Part shown: piece after piece, positions 28,539 through 39,010 of the stretch
Position numbering within the stretch: position 1 is the first letter of the stretch
Layout: every line of letters begins with the position of its first letter
Origin: Halopseudomonas pachastrellae
GTDB taxonomy: Bacteria > Pseudomonadota > Gammaproteobacteria > Pseudomonadales > Pseudomonadaceae
NCBI RefSeq assembly: GCF_900114765.1
Contig: NZ_FOUD01000019.1
Coordinates: 40,155-104,154 of the forward strand
Direction of reading: 5' to 3'
Length of the DNA stretch: 64,000 nucleotides
The notes under the pieces: generated by a model
The model's input: the letters and a program-made list of their open reading frames with translations, nothing else
Databases searched by the model: none
What the model was told of the DNA's origin: nothing
Made by a program: the position numbers and the translations under genes

Positions 28539-28973
28539 TTAGTCCTCGATCTTGCCACCAGCTGCTTCGATCGCTGCACGTGCACCTTTGGTCACGGCCA
28601 GGCCTTTGACGGTAACCGCTTTGGTTACGTCGCCAGACAGGACGATCTTCGCACGTACAAACTTGTTGCCAATGATATTGGCATCTTTCAGCGCCTGCAG
28701 GTCAACGACCTCAGCGTCAACTGCGTTCAGTTCGCTAGTGCGAATTTCAGCAGTGACCATAGCCAGTTTGGAGGTAAAACCAAACTTCGGCAGACGGCGG
28801 TGCAGTGGCTGCTGACCACCCTCGAAACCGGGGGCAACGGTGCCACCGGAACGAGAGGTCAAACCTTTGTGACCGCGGCCAGCGGTCTTACCCAGACCGC
28901 TACCGATACCACGACCGACGCGCAGCTTTTCACGGCGTGCACCCGGCGCGGAACGCAGATCATTCAGTTTCAT
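28539..28973 (-). CDS. rplO: 50S ribosomal protein L15
   Basis: This 144-residue protein has the basic, glycine-rich start [20 protein letters not shown] followed by [14 protein letters not shown], which threads into 23S rRNA, and a globular C-terminal half. It lies 3 nt after rpmD and directly abuts secY, typical of the spc operon. Confidence 0.98.
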   Translation of the reverse strand: MKLNDLRSAPGARREKLRVGRGIGSGLGKTAGRGHKGLTSRSGGTVAPGFEGGQQPLHRRLPKFGFTSKLAMVTAEIRTSELNAVDAEVVDLQALKDANIIGNKFVRAKIVLSGDVTKAVTVKGLAVTKGARAAIEAAGGKIED

Positions 28974-28976
28974 GTC

Positions 28977-29159
28977 TTATTCCTCTACCCGAACCATGTA
29001 GGAGACCTTGTTGATCATCCCACGCACAGACGGAGTGTCTTCGACTTCAACGGTGTGACCGATGCGACGCAAGCCCAGGCCTTTAACACAAGCCTGGTGC
29101 TTCGGCAGACGACCAGCGACACTCTTGAACAGAGTCACCTTGATTTTTTCGTTTGCCAT
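28977..29159 (-). CDS. rpmD: 50S ribosomal protein L30
   Basis: This is a 60-residue single-domain protein: [26 protein letters not shown] is the conserved L30 core, followed by [14 protein letters not shown]. It lies 6 nt after rpsE and 3 nt before rplO. Confidence 0.98.
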   Translation of the reverse strand: MANEKIKVTLFKSVAGRLPKHQACVKGLGLRRIGHTVEVEDTPSVRGMINKVSYMVRVEE

Positions 29160-29165
29160 GTCCGC

Positions 29166-29669
29166 TTACCCCGTGATGTCTTCAACGGTCTTGCCGCGTT
29201 TGGCCGCTACAGACTCGGGAGACTGCATCGACTTCAGACCCTTGTAGGTAGCCTGAACGACGTTAACCGGATTGGTGGAACCGTAACATTTGGCCAGTAC
29301 GTTGTGTACGCCAGCGGCTTCCAGAACGGCGCGCATTGCACCGCCTGCGATGACACCGGTACCTTCGGAGGCCGGCTGCATGAACACCTTGGACGCACCG
29401 TGAGCGGCGCGAACAGGGTACTGCAGAGTGGTTCCGTCCAGGTCAACCTGAATCATGTTACGACGTGCAGCCTCCATGGCCTTCTGGATGGCAGCAGGCA
29501 CTTCACGTGCCTTGCCGCGACCGAAGCCCACACGACCTTTGCCATCACCGACAACAGTCAGTGCGGTGAAAGCGAAGATGCGGCCGCCCTTAACTACTTT
29601 GGCAACGCGGTTAACCTGGACCAGCTTCTCGATGTAACCTTCGTCGCGCTTTTGATCGAAATTAGCCAT
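29166..29669 (-). CDS. rpsE: 30S ribosomal protein S5
   Basis: This 167-residue decoding-fidelity protein has a double-stranded RNA-binding-like N-domain ([20 protein letters not shown]) and the C-domain motif [19 protein letters not shown]. The start at 29669 ([11 protein letters not shown]) is used because the longer reading runs back into rplR. It lies 10 nt after rplR. Confidence 0.97.
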   Translation of the reverse strand: MANFDQKRDEGYIEKLVQVNRVAKVVKGGRIFAFTALTVVGDGKGRVGFGRGKAREVPAAIQKAMEAARRNMIQVDLDGTTLQYPVRAAHGASKVFMQPASEGTGVIAGGAMRAVLEAAGVHNVLAKCYGSTNPVNVVQATYKGLKSMQSPESVAAKRGKTVEDITG

Positions 29670-29679
29670 AACTCTACCC

Positions 29680-30030
29680 TTAGAATTCCAGCCCGCCTTC
29701 ACGAGCGGCGTCGGCCAGCGCTTTTACGCGACCATGGTACTTGAAGCCGGAACGGTCGAAGGCGACCTGAGTTACACCGGCGGCCTTGGCACGCTCTGCG
29801 ACCAGCTGGCCAACTTTCTTGGCTGCTTCGATGTTGCTGGTGGAACCAGCGCGCAGCTCGGAGTCCAGAGTGGAGGCGCTAGCCAGCACTTTGGCGCCAT
29901 CTGCCGAGATGACTTGTGCGTACATGTGCTGCGAAGAGCGGTGCACGCACAGACGAACGGCTTCCAGATCGCGCAGCTTAAGGCGCGTACGGCGAGCTCG
30001 ACGGAGACGAATAACTTTTTTATCGCTCAT
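29680..30030 (-). CDS. rplR: 50S ribosomal protein L18
   Basis: This 116-residue 5S-rRNA-binding protein has an Arg-rich N-terminus ([15 protein letters not shown]) and conserved [13 protein letters not shown] and [27 protein letters not shown]. It lies 10 nt after rplF in the spc operon. Confidence 0.98.
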   Translation of the reverse strand: MSDKKVIRLRRARRTRLKLRDLEAVRLCVHRSSQHMYAQVISADGAKVLASASTLDSELRAGSTSNIEAAKKVGQLVAERAKAAGVTQVAFDRSGFKYHGRVKALADAAREGGLEF

Positions 30031-30040
30031 TTGCTATGCC

Positions 30041-30571
30041 CTACTTCTTCTTGGCTTCTTTACGACGCACTACCTCATCGGCGTAGCGTACACCCTTGCC
30101 CTTATAGGGCTCCGGACGACGGAAATCACGAATTTCCGCGGCTACCTGGCCGACCAGTTGCTTGTCGATGCCTTTGATGATGATGTCAGTCTGGCTGGGG
30201 GTTTCAGCAGAAACACCCTCAGGCAGCTGGTAGTCGATCGGGTGGGAGTAGCCCAGCGCCAGGTTCAGAACCTGACCTTTAGCCTGAGCCTTGTAACCTA
30301 CGCCAACCAGCTGGAGCTTGCGCTCGAAGCCTTGGCTGACGCCGATGACCATGTTGTTGACCAGAGCGCGGGTAGTACCGGCCATGGCCATGTTCGGGCT
30401 GCCAGCACGGGCTGCGAAACGCAGCTCGCCTTCTTCCTGAACAATTTCAACAGTCGGATGCAGGTTCAGTTCCAGGGTACCTTTGGCGCCCTTGACCGAC
30501 AGTGCCTGACCGTCCAGCTTGATTTCTACACCCTGCGGCAATTTGACAGGGTTCTTCGCGACGCGAGACAT
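30041..30571 (-). CDS. rplF: 50S ribosomal protein L6
   Basis: This 176-residue protein near the factor-binding centre has [17 protein letters not shown] at the start, two repeated domains, and the C-terminal signature [18 protein letters not shown]. It lies 13 nt after rpsH. Confidence 0.98.
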   Translation of the reverse strand: MSRVAKNPVKLPQGVEIKLDGQALSVKGAKGTLELNLHPTVEIVQEEGELRFAARAGSPNMAMAGTTRALVNNMVIGVSQGFERKLQLVGVGYKAQAKGQVLNLALGYSHPIDYQLPEGVSAETPSQTDIIIKGIDKQLVGQVAAEIRDFRRPEPYKGKGVRYADEVVRRKEAKKK

Positions 30572-30584
30572 CGTTAACCCCCTA

Positions 30585-30977
30585 TCAGAATACGGTGCAG
30601 AGAACTTCGCCGCCGATACCGGCAGCGCGAGCAGCGCGATCAGTCATCACACCTTTGTTGGTGGAGACGATGGAAACGCCTAGACCGCCTTTAACTTTCG
30701 GCAGTTGCTCAACGGACTTGTACTGGCGCAGACCGGGACGGCTCACGCGCTTCAGCTCTTCGATAACCGGCTTGCCTTCGAAGTACTTCAGTTCGATAGA
30801 CAGGGTCGGCTTAACGTCACCAACCACTTCGTAACCGGCAACGTAACCTTCTTCCTTAAGTACCTTGGCGACAGCCACCTTCAGCTTTGCCGAGGGCATG
30901 CTGACGCTGGACTTTTCAGCCATCTGGGCATTACGGATACGGGTCAGCATATCTGCCAACGGGTCCTGCATACTCAT
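30585..30977 (-). CDS. rpsH: 30S ribosomal protein S8
   Basis: This 130-residue 16S central-domain protein contains [14 protein letters not shown] at the N-terminus and [21 protein letters not shown] near the C-terminus. In E. coli S8 is the repressor of the spc operon, binding near rplE; a matching site was not identified here. The start MSMQDPL is conserved in Pseudomonas. It lies 39 nt after rpsN. Confidence 0.98.
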   Translation of the reverse strand: MSMQDPLADMLTRIRNAQMAEKSSVSMPSAKLKVAVAKVLKEEGYVAGYEVVGDVKPTLSIELKYFEGKPVIEELKRVSRPGLRQYKSVEQLPKVKGGLGVSIVSTNKGVMTDRAARAAGIGGEVLCTVF

Positions 30978-31016
30978 GGGCTATGTGCTCCTGAAACTGA
31001 GTAATAAAAGTCTGGA

Positions 31017-31322
31017 TTACCAGCTGGCCTTGACCAGACCAGGCACGTCACCGCGCATGGCTGCTTCACGCAGCTTGATGCGGCTCAGACCAAACTTGCG
31101 GTATACGCCGTGCGGACGACCAGTGACGCGGCAGCGGTTACGCTGACGGACCGGGCTGGAGTCGCGCGGCAGTTTTTGCAGGGCTACCTGAGCAGCCCAG
31201 CGGTCTTCTACGGAGGCGTTAACGTCACCGATGGTCGCTTTCAGAGCTGCACGCTTGGCAGCAAATTTGGCGACCAGGCGAGCACGCTTGGCCTCACGGT
31301 TTTTCATACTGACTTTTGCCAT
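31017..31322 (-). CDS. rpsN: 30S ribosomal protein S14, zinc-free type
   Basis: This is a 101-residue protein with the long form ([20 protein letters not shown]) and no CxxC zinc pairs, so it is the zinc-independent version. The tail [22 protein letters not shown] is diagnostic. It lies 11 nt after rplE. Confidence 0.98.
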   Translation of the reverse strand: MAKVSMKNREAKRARLVAKFAAKRAALKATIGDVNASVEDRWAAQVALQKLPRDSSPVRQRNRCRVTGRPHGVYRKFGLSRIKLREAAMRGDVPGLVKASW

Positions 31323-31333
31323 TGTCCTGACTC

Positions 31334-31873
31334 CTAGTTACGGAACGGGAAGTTGAACGCGCGCAGCAGCGCACGACCTTCGTCGTCGGTCCGCGCAGTA
31401 GTAGTCAAGGTGATGTCCAGACCACGCAGGGCATCGATCTTGTCGTAATCGATTTCCGGGAAGATGATCTGTTCCTTGACGCCCATGCTGTAGTTGCCAC
31501 GACCGTCAAAGGACTTGGCATTCAGACCACGGAAGTCACGGACGCGCGGCAGAGAGATCGACAGCAGGCGATCCAGGAATTCGTACATCTGCTCGCGGCG
31601 CAGGGTAACCTTTACGCCGATCGGCCAGCCGTCACGAATCTTGAAGCCGGCGATCGACTTGCGAGCGTAGGTCACGATGCCTTTACGGCCAGTGATCTTC
31701 TCGAGGTCAGCCAGTGCGTTTTCGATGACTTTCTTGTCACCAACTGCTTCGCCAAGACCCATGTTCAGGGTGATCTTGGTGATTTTCGGCACTTCCATCA
31801 CGTTCTTCAGGCCCAATTCTTCCTGGAGCTTGGGAACGATGTTAGTGCGATAGGTTTCTTTCAATCTCGCCAT
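31334..31873 (-). CDS. rplE: 50S ribosomal protein L5
   Basis: This 179-residue 5S-rRNA-binding protein has [21 protein letters not shown] and the closing [19 protein letters not shown]. The start at 31873 (MARLKETY) is preferred to one three codons upstream, giving the standard length. It lies 17 nt after rplX. Confidence 0.97.
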   Translation of the reverse strand: MARLKETYRTNIVPKLQEELGLKNVMEVPKITKITLNMGLGEAVGDKKVIENALADLEKITGRKGIVTYARKSIAGFKIRDGWPIGVKVTLRREQMYEFLDRLLSISLPRVRDFRGLNAKSFDGRGNYSMGVKEQIIFPEIDYDKIDALRGLDITLTTTARTDDEGRALLRAFNFPFRN

Positions 31874-31890
31874 GGTAAGCACCTAGATTC

Positions 31891-32205
31891 TCAAGCGTCG
31901 ACAGCTTTTTGGGTCGACTTGAAAATACGAACCTTCTTACCGTCTTCGACCTTGAAGCCGACGCGATCGGCTTTATTGGTCTCGGGGTTGAAGATTGCCA
32001 CGTTGGAGACGTGGATCGGCGCCTCCTTCTCAACAATACCGCCCTGAGCACCAGCCATCGGATTCGGCTTGGTGTGGCGCTTGATAATGTTGACACCGGA
32101 AACCAGCACGCGGGCATCGTCACCAACTTTCAGGACTTTGCCGCGCTTGCCCTTGTCTTTACCGGCAATGACGATTACGTCGTCGTCGCGTTTGATCTTT
32201 TGCAT
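31891..32205 (-). CDS. rplX: 50S ribosomal protein L24
   Basis: This 104-residue assembly initiator has a KOW motif in [21 protein letters not shown] (split by the chain start MQKIKR) and [24 protein letters not shown]. It lies 11 nt after rplN. Confidence 0.98.
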   Translation of the reverse strand: MQKIKRDDDVIVIAGKDKGKRGKVLKVGDDARVLVSGVNIIKRHTKPNPMAGAQGGIVEKEAPIHVSNVAIFNPETNKADRVGFKVEDGKKVRIFKSTQKAVDA

Positions 32206-32216
32206 GACCTGGCTCC

Positions 32217-32585
32217 TTACAGCACTTCGGGCGCGAGGGAAACGATCTTCATGAACTGCTCATTACGCAGCTCACGAGTCACCGGCCCAAAGATGCGGGT
32301 ACCGATCGGCTCATTCTTGGTGTTGAGCAGAACGGCGGCGTTGCCATCGAAACGGATCAGCGAACCGTCGGTACGGCGTACGCCGTGACGGGTACGCACG
32401 ATGACCGCGTTGAGCACCTGGCCTTTCTTTACTTTGCCGCGCGGAATCGCTTCCTTCACGGTCACTTTGATGATATCGCCAATGCCGGCGTAGCGACGGT
32501 GAGAACCGCCCAGAACCTTGATACACATAACGCGACGTGCACCACTGTTGTCAGCCACATCCAGCATGGATTGAGTCTGAATCAT
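32217..32585 (-). CDS. rplN: 50S ribosomal protein L14
   Basis: This 122-residue protein has [20 protein letters not shown] at the start and RGPVTREL-type residues before [10 protein letters not shown]. It lies 42 nt after rpsQ; this slightly larger gap is where the S10 and spc units meet, but I see no convincing terminator or promoter in it. Confidence 0.98.
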   Translation of the reverse strand: MIQTQSMLDVADNSGARRVMCIKVLGGSHRRYAGIGDIIKVTVKEAIPRGKVKKGQVLNAVIVRTRHGVRRTDGSLIRFDGNAAVLLNTKNEPIGTRIFGPVTRELRNEQFMKIVSLAPEVL

Positions 32586-32627
32586 AACTTTCTCCGACCC
32601 TTAAATAATCCGCTAAGTTGCGCGGGC

Positions 32628-32891
32628 TTAAACTTGCGCCGCGCGCTCTTCGATCTGAACCAGTGCCCAGCTCTTGGTCTTGGCCAAGGGACGGGTTTCA
32701 CGAATGGTCACCAGATCGCCGATGCGGCATTCGTTGTTCTCGTCGTGCGCCTTGAGCTTGGTAGAGCGCTTCACGTACTTACCGTACAGAGGGTGCTTTT
32801 CCTGACGCTCAACGAGCACAGTGATGGTTTTATCCATCTTGTCACTGACAACACGGCCAGTAACGCTACGAACTGTTTTGTTCTCGGCCAT
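32628..32891 (-). CDS. rpsQ: 30S ribosomal protein S17
   Basis: This 87-residue OB-fold protein binds 16S rRNA early in assembly. It has [18 protein letters not shown] and [21 protein letters not shown]. It lies 2 nt after rpmC and is the last gene of the S10 cluster. Confidence 0.98.
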   Translation of the reverse strand: MAENKTVRSVTGRVVSDKMDKTITVLVERQEKHPLYGKYVKRSTKLKAHDENNECRIGDLVTIRETRPLAKTKSWALVQIEERAAQV

Positions 32892-32893
32892 GA

Positions 32894-33085
32894 TCAGTTA
32901 CCACCCTTCTGATTGAGCACAGTCTTGACGCGAGCGATGTCGCGCTTTACCTGGTTCAGCAGATGCGTTTGACCGAGCTGACCGGTTGCTTTCTGCATGC
33001 GCAGGTTGAACTGATCGCGCAGCAGGGTGAGCAGCTGCTCGTTCAGCTGCTCAGCAGATTTTTCACGAAGTTCTGTCGCTTTCAT
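32894..33085 (-). CDS. rpmC: 50S ribosomal protein L29
   Basis: This is a 63-residue two-helix protein at the exit tunnel, [19 protein letters not shown] followed by [11 protein letters not shown] and the conserved [13 protein letters not shown]. Its first base is shared with the rplP stop. Confidence 0.98.
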   Translation of the reverse strand: MKATELREKSAEQLNEQLLTLLRDQFNLRMQKATGQLGQTHLLNQVKRDIARVKTVLNQKGGN

Positions 33086-33498
33086 TACATCACCGTCCGC
33101 TTAACAAAGGTGGTAGCGAGAGGCAGCTTGGCTGCGGCCAGTGCGAATGCTTCGCGGGCCAGCTCTTCGGAAACACCTTCAATCTCGTAAAGGACCTTGC
33201 CCGGACGAATCTGGGCTACCCAGTACTCGACGTTACCCTTACCTTTACCCATCCGCACCTCGAGAGGCTTCTTGGAGATAGGCTTATCCGGAAACACGCG
33301 GATCCAGATTTTACCGCCACGCTTAACGTGACGAGTCAGGGCGCGACGAGCCGCTTCGATCTGACGTGCAGTCAGACGACCGCGACCTACGGCTTTGAGC
33401 GCGAACTCACCGAAGCTCACCTTGCTACCACGATGCGCCAGACCACGGTTGTGGCCGGTCATCTGCTTGCGGAACTTCGTACGCTTAGGTTGTAACAT
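33085..33498 (-). CDS. rplP: 50S ribosomal protein L16
   Basis: This 137-residue protein near the A site has [37 protein letters not shown] and [20 protein letters not shown]. Arg81, the hydroxylation site in E. coli, lies in the conserved segment here, but no hydroxylase gene is in view. It lies 11 nt after rpsC. Confidence 0.98.
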   Translation of the reverse strand: MLQPKRTKFRKQMTGHNRGLAHRGSKVSFGEFALKAVGRGRLTARQIEAARRALTRHVKRGGKIWIRVFPDKPISKKPLEVRMGKGKGNVEYWVAQIRPGKVLYEIEGVSEELAREAFALAAAKLPLATTFVKRTVM

Positions 33499-33509
33499 GT
33501 GCGTACCCC

Positions 33510-34190
33510 TTACTTAGCAGCTTTTTTCTTGGCCGCGACGGCTTTGGTTTCTTCCTGGAGACCACCAATGATCTCGCCTTTGAAGATCCAAACCTTCACA
33601 CCGATCACACCGTAGGTGGTGTGGGCTTCAGCTGTCGCGTAGTCGATGTCGGCACGCAGGGTGTGCAGCGGCACACGGCCTTCACGATACCATTCGGTAC
33701 GGGCGATCTCGGCGCCGCCAAGACGGCCGCTAACCTGGATCTTGATACCCTTGGCACCAATGCGCATGGCGTTCTGTACGGCGCGCTTCATGGCACGACG
33801 GAACATCACACGACGCTCGAGCTGCTGAGCAACGCTTTGTGCAACCAGGGCACCGTCGAGCTCCGGCTTGCGGATCTCTTCGATGTTGATGTGCACCGGC
33901 ACGCCCATCTGGCTGGTCAGATCCTGACGCAGCTTCTCAACGTCCTCACCCTTCTTGCCAATCACGATGCCCGGACGAGCAGTGTGAATGGTGATGCGGG
34001 CTGTCTGAGCCGGACGCTGAATATCAACGCGGCTGACAGAGGCGCTTTTCAGTTTGTCCTGAATGTACGCACGTACTTTCAGGTCGGTGTTCAGATAGTC
34101 AGCGTAGTTGCGACCATCTGCGTACCACACCGAAGTGTGTTCTTTAACGATACCGAGGCGAATGCCTACCGGATGTACTTTCTGACCCAT
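33510..34190 (-). CDS. rpsC: 30S ribosomal protein S3
   Basis: This 226-residue protein of the mRNA entry tunnel has [14 protein letters not shown], a KH domain with [16 protein letters not shown], and the C-domain [22 protein letters not shown]. It lies 11 nt after rplV in the S10 cluster. Confidence 0.98.
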   Translation of the reverse strand: MGQKVHPVGIRLGIVKEHTSVWYADGRNYADYLNTDLKVRAYIQDKLKSASVSRVDIQRPAQTARITIHTARPGIVIGKKGEDVEKLRQDLTSQMGVPVHINIEEIRKPELDGALVAQSVAQQLERRVMFRRAMKRAVQNAMRIGAKGIKIQVSGRLGGAEIARTEWYREGRVPLHTLRADIDYATAEAHTTYGVIGVKVWIFKGEIIGGLQEETKAVAAKKKAAK

Positions 34191-34201
34191 TTGATCGACT
34201 C

Positions 34202-34534
34202 CTACTTGTCAGCAACCTTGACCGTGATGTGGCAAGACCGCTTGATGATGCGATCAGCGCGGCCTTTGGCACGCGGCATGATGCGCTTCAGGGAGCGACC
34301 TTCGTTGACAAACACGGTGGAGACCTTCAGGTCATCCACGTCTGCGCCATCGTTGTGCTCAGCGTTCGCAATAGCGGACTCGAGTACTTTCTTGATGACG
34401 GCAGCGGCCTTCTTGTTGCTGAATGCCAGCAGGTTCAGGGCCTCATCCACCTTCTTACCGCGGATCTGGTCGGCGACCAAACGCGCTTTCTGGGCAGAGA
34501 GTCGGGCGCCCTTATGAGTAGCGGCTACTTCCAT
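34202..34534 (-). CDS. rplV: 50S ribosomal protein L22
   Basis: This 110-residue protein lines the exit tunnel. It has the [20 protein letters not shown] start region and the tunnel hairpin [20 protein letters not shown] without deletions of the macrolide-resistance type. It lies 11 nt after rpsS. Confidence 0.98.
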   Translation of the reverse strand: MEVAATHKGARLSAQKARLVADQIRGKKVDEALNLLAFSNKKAAAVIKKVLESAIANAEHNDGADVDDLKVSTVFVNEGRSLKRIMPRAKGRADRIIKRSCHITVKVADK

Positions 34535-34545
34535 CTTCTAACCCC

Positions 34546-34821
34546 TTAGCGCTTGGCTTTCTTGTCTGCAGCGTGACCACGGTAGGTACGCGTAGCAGAG
34601 AATTCGCCCAACTTGTGGCCGACCATGTCTTCGCTAACGATAACCGGGACATGCTGGCGACCATTGTGTACAGCGATGGTCAGACCGACCATCTGCGGCA
34701 GAATCATGGAACGGCGCGACCAGGTCTTGATCGGCTTACGGTCGTTCTTTTCAACTGCCACTTCGACCTTCTTCAACAGGTGAAGATCGATAAAAGGACC
34801 TTTCTTCAGAGAACGCGGCAC
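34546..34821 (-). CDS. rpsS: 30S ribosomal protein S19
   Basis: This 91-residue head protein starts [19 protein letters not shown] and has the [20 protein letters not shown] core and the [16 protein letters not shown] tail. It lies 17 nt after rplB. Confidence 0.98.
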   Translation of the reverse strand: MPRSLKKGPFIDLHLLKKVEVAVEKNDRKPIKTWSRRSMILPQMVGLTIAVHNGRQHVPVIVSEDMVGHKLGEFSATRTYRGHAADKKAKR

Positions 34822-34838
34822 TGTCGTATCCCCTCTAA

Positions 34839-35663
34839 TTACTTGCTGCGACGACGGACAATCATCTTGTCAGTGCGCTTGTTGGACCGAGTCTTGGCAC
34901 CCTTAGTCGGGAAGCCCCACGGAGAAACCGGATGACGACCACCGGAGGTACGACCTTCACCACCACCATGCGGGTGATCTACCGGGTTCATGGCAACACC
35001 ACGAACAGTCGGACGAACACCGCGCCAGCGTTTGGCACCGGCCTTACCCAGCGAGCGCAGGCTGTGCTCACCGTTGGACACTTCACCCAGAGTCGCGCGG
35101 CATTCGCCAAGGACTTTGCGCATTTCGCCGGAACGCAGACGAACGGTGACGTAGGCACCTTCGCGAGCAACCAGCTGGACAGCAGCGCCAGCACTGCGAG
35201 CTACCTGAGCACCTTTACCAGGCTTCAGTTCGATCGCGTGGATAGTGCTACCTACCGGGATGTTGCGCAGCGGCAGAGAGTTACCGGCCTTGATCGGCGC
35301 ATCAGCACCAGAGACCAGTTGATCGCCAGCAGCAACGCCTTTGGGGGCGATGATGTAGCGACGCTCACCGTCGGCATACTTCAGCAGAGCAATATGAGCA
35401 GTACGATTCGGATCGTACTCGACGCGCTCTACAACAGCGGGGATGCCGTCCTTGTTACGACGGAAGTCCACGATGCGGTAGTGTTGCTTATGTCCGCCCC
35501 CACGATGACGCGTGGTGATGCGGCCATTGTTGTTACGACCACCAGACTTGCCTTGCTTCTCAAGCAGCGGTGCGTGCGGAGCACCTTTGTGCAGGTCAGC
35601 GTTAACGACCTTGACGACGAAGCGGCGGCCAGCGGAAGTAGGTTTACATTTAACAATTGCCAT
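34839..35663 (-). CDS. rplB: 50S ribosomal protein L2
   Basis: This 274-residue protein is close to the peptidyl-transferase centre. It has [35 protein letters not shown] and the highly conserved [20 protein letters not shown] with the functional His. It lies 14 nt after rplW. Confidence 0.98.
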   Translation of the reverse strand: MAIVKCKPTSAGRRFVVKVVNADLHKGAPHAPLLEKQGKSGGRNNNGRITTRHRGGGHKQHYRIVDFRRNKDGIPAVVERVEYDPNRTAHIALLKYADGERRYIIAPKGVAAGDQLVSGADAPIKAGNSLPLRNIPVGSTIHAIELKPGKGAQVARSAGAAVQLVAREGAYVTVRLRSGEMRKVLGECRATLGEVSNGEHSLRSLGKAGAKRWRGVRPTVRGVAMNPVDHPHGGGEGRTSGGRHPVSPWGFPTKGAKTRSNKRTDKMIVRRRSK

Positions 35664-35677
35664 GATGTACCCCTGTC

Positions 35678-35974
35678 TTATTCAGCGCTGGCGAAGTCGA
35701 TGTCTTGACCGGCTTCCAGGCTAACGTAGGCCTTTTTCCAGTCATTACGCTTGCCCAGGCCGCGAACGGTGCGCTTGGTCTTGCCTTTGACATTCAAAGT
35801 CGATACTGCCTTGACCTTGACGTTGAACAGCTGCTCAACGGCCTTTTTGATCTCCAGCTTGGTCGCAGTGGTATCCACTTTGAACACGAACTGGTTCTGG
35901 CCGTCGGCCAGCACGGTTGCCTTTTCGGACACATGCGGGCCAAGCAGTACCTTGAAAATGCGCTCTTGGTTCAT
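35678..35974 (-). CDS. rplW: 50S ribosomal protein L23
   Basis: This 98-residue exit-site protein docks trigger factor and SRP. It has [16 protein letters not shown] and [20 protein letters not shown]. It overlaps the end of rplD by 4 nt (ATGA type), so translation is coupled. Confidence 0.98.
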   Translation of the reverse strand: MNQERIFKVLLGPHVSEKATVLADGQNQFVFKVDTTATKLEIKKAVEQLFNVKVKAVSTLNVKGKTKRTVRGLGKRNDWKKAYVSLEAGQDIDFASAE

Positions 35975-36573
35975 CCCAGCATCTCCTCGAACTTCTTAAC
36001 AGCAGGCACTGTGATCAGCACCTTGTCGTAAGCGATCAGGCTAACCGGGTCAGAACCTTGAACGTCGCGCACGTCGACGTGCGGCAGGTTACGCGCTGCC
36101 AGGTACAGGTTCTCATCAACGCCTTCGGTAACGATCAGCACGTTCTGCAGATCGAGTTCCTTCAACTTGCCGGCCAGAGCCTTGGTTTTCGGTGCGTCAA
36201 CGGAGAAGCTCTCGACAACGACCAGACGATCCAGGCGTACCAGCTCGGACAGAATGGAACGCAGTGCGCCGCGGTACATCTTGCGGTTCAGCTTCTGCTC
36301 GTGATTTTGCGGACGGGCAGCAAAGGTAGTACCACCGGAGCGCCAGATCGGGCTACGGATAGTACCGGCACGGGCACGGCCAGTGCCTTTCTGACGCCAG
36401 GGCTTCTTACCACCACCGGAAACGTCGGAACGGGTCTTTTGCTGCTTGGTACCCTGACGAGCACCAGCCATGTACGCGACAACGGCTTGGTGAACCAGGG
36501 TTTCGTTAAACTCGGTTGCAAAGGTCAGATCGGAAACTTCGATCGCGTTTGCACCAGCTACATTCAGATTCAT
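35971..36573 (-). CDS. rplD: 50S ribosomal protein L4
   Basis: This 200-residue protein has a tunnel loop: [20 protein letters not shown] followed by [18 protein letters not shown]. In E. coli L4 regulates the S10 operon through a leader upstream of rpsJ. Here only about 70 nt separate the S10 promoter and rpsJ, so that exact leader is absent. It lies 12 nt after rplC. Confidence 0.98.
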   Translation of the reverse strand: MNLNVAGANAIEVSDLTFATEFNETLVHQAVVAYMAGARQGTKQQKTRSDVSGGGKKPWRQKGTGRARAGTIRSPIWRSGGTTFAARPQNHEQKLNRKMYRGALRSILSELVRLDRLVVVESFSVDAPKTKALAGKLKELDLQNVLIVTEGVDENLYLAARNLPHVDVRDVQGSDPVSLIAYDKVLITVPAVKKFEEMLG

Positions 36574-36585
36574 GGTAACTCCCCC

Positions 36586-37224
36586 TTAACCCTTGGCCTT
36601 CACCGCCGGGCGAACGATAACGTCGCTACCGGTAGCACCAGGCACGGAGCCCTTGATGAGCAGCAGGTTACGCTCGGCGTCAACGCGAACGACCTCAAGA
36701 GTCTGCACGGTTACCTGCTCGGCACCCATGTGACCAGACATCTTCTTGCCCTTGAATACACGGCCCGGGGTCTGACACTGACCGATGGAACCGGGTACAC
36801 GGTGGGAAATGGAGTTACCGTGGGTAGCGTCCTGGCCGCGGAAGTTCCAGCGCTTGATGGTACCGGCAAAGCCTTTACCCTTGGACTGACCAGTTACATC
36901 CACCTTTTGACCTGCTTCGAACAGGCCAACAGTCAGCTCGGAGCCAGTTTCGTACTGGGAGCTGTCTTCCAGGCGGAACTCGAGCACCTGGCGACCGGCA
37001 GCAGCGTTGGCTTTGGCAAAATGCCCAGCCATCGGCTTGGTCACGCGATTGGCACGACGCTCACCCACAGTCACCTGAATGGCTTGATAGCCATCGGCTT
37101 CCAGGGTCTTAACCTGAGTAACGCGGTTCGGTTCTACTTCTACAACCGTAACCGGAATAGATACACCATCTTCAGTGAAAACGCGGGTCATACCGCATTT
37201 CCGGCCGACTAAACCAATAGTCAT
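36586..37224 (-). CDS. rplC: 50S ribosomal protein L3
   Basis: This 212-residue protein starts [16 protein letters not shown] and has [25 protein letters not shown] and the methylated-Gln region [18 protein letters not shown]. It is preceded by an unusually long 91-nt gap after rpsJ that holds alternative hairpins, and is followed by rplD after 12 nt. Confidence 0.98.
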   Translation of the reverse strand: MTIGLVGRKCGMTRVFTEDGVSIPVTVVEVEPNRVTQVKTLEADGYQAIQVTVGERRANRVTKPMAGHFAKANAAAGRQVLEFRLEDSSQYETGSELTVGLFEAGQKVDVTGQSKGKGFAGTIKRWNFRGQDATHGNSISHRVPGSIGQCQTPGRVFKGKKMSGHMGAEQVTVQTLEVVRVDAERNLLLIKGSVPGATGSDVIVRPAVKAKG

Positions 37225-37245
37225 TTTGTAAACCTCATGAGTGCA

Positions 37246-37315
37246 CGGGGCTATTACCCGCTATGGCCGCCCAACACAGGGCGTTACACGACCTTTAGCC
37301 CCCGTTGTGGGGCTA
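37246..37315 (-). promoter_or_regulatory. Candidate RNA switch in the rpsJ-rplC gap
   Basis: Reading the minus strand, segment a UAGCCCC (37315-37309) starts directly after the rpsJ stop. Segment b GGGGGCUA (37303-37296) can pair with a, or with segment c UAGCCCCG (37253-37246) close to the rplC start. A further small stem CGCCC-GGGCG lies between b and c. The a-b and b-c pairings exclude each other. The pattern suggests regulation, but function is inferred. Confidence 0.45.
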
Positions 37316-37627
37316 TCAGCCGAGGCTGATCTGAACCTCGACACCTGCAGCCAGGTCCAGCTTCATCAGCGCATCAACAGTTTTGTCGGTGGGCTGAACG
37401 ATATCCAGCACCCGCTTATGGGTACGGATTTCATACTGATCGCGCGCGTCCTTGTTGACGTGCGGCGAAATCAGAACAGTAAAACGCTCTTTACGAGTCG
37501 GCAAAGGGATCGGACCACGCACCTGAGCCCCAGTACGCTTCGCGGTATCCACGATTTCCTGGGTAGATTGATCGATCAGGCGATGGTCAAAAGCTTTCAA
37601 CCGAATACGGATCTGTTGGTTCTGCAT
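37316..37627 (-). CDS. rpsJ: 30S ribosomal protein S10 (NusE)
   Basis: This 103-residue protein of the small-subunit head also works as NusE in rRNA antitermination with NusB. It starts [19 protein letters not shown] and has [20 protein letters not shown]. The start at 37627 gives the standard length; a seven-codon extension is rejected. It is the first gene of the S10 cluster, behind the strong promoter at 37700-37728. Confidence 0.98.
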   Translation of the reverse strand: MQNQQIRIRLKAFDHRLIDQSTQEIVDTAKRTGAQVRGPIPLPTRKERFTVLISPHVNKDARDQYEIRTHKRVLDIVQPTDKTVDALMKLDLAAGVEVQISLG

Positions 37628-37699
37628 TTGACCAGAAACTCCAAGCAACTGATTTCAGGCGCAGCCGATTACCGGATGCACCCGTCCAAGGGAGGCGCA

Positions 37700-37728
37700 A
37701 TTCTACTGATGCGCCCCATCACTGTCAA
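37700..37728 (-). promoter_or_regulatory. Strong sigma-70 promoter of the S10 cluster
   Basis: The minus strand shows a perfect -35 TTGACA (37728-37723), a 17-nt spacer and a -10 TAGAAT (37705-37700), then a GC-rich discriminator (TGCGCC). It lies about 70 nt before rpsJ and abuts the tuf terminator. The GC discriminator fits stringent control. Confidence 0.85.
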
Positions 37729-37762
37729 CCAAAAGAAAAGCCCCCGCAATGCGAGGGCTTTT
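37729..37762 (-). terminator. Intrinsic terminator of the str operon (after tufA)
   Basis: A 12-bp stem (37736-37747 with 37751-37762, outer arms AAAAGCCC and GGGCTTTT) with a 3-nt loop is followed by TTTTCTTTT on the minus strand. Its T-tract ends essentially at the -35 of the S10 promoter. Confidence 0.9.
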
Positions 37763-37782
37763 CCCTTGTACAACTCAGATCA

Positions 37783-38976
<1,194 letters not shown>

Positions 38977-39010
38977 GGTTGATAACCTCTTTAATTAGCC
39001 TAGGTTCAAG

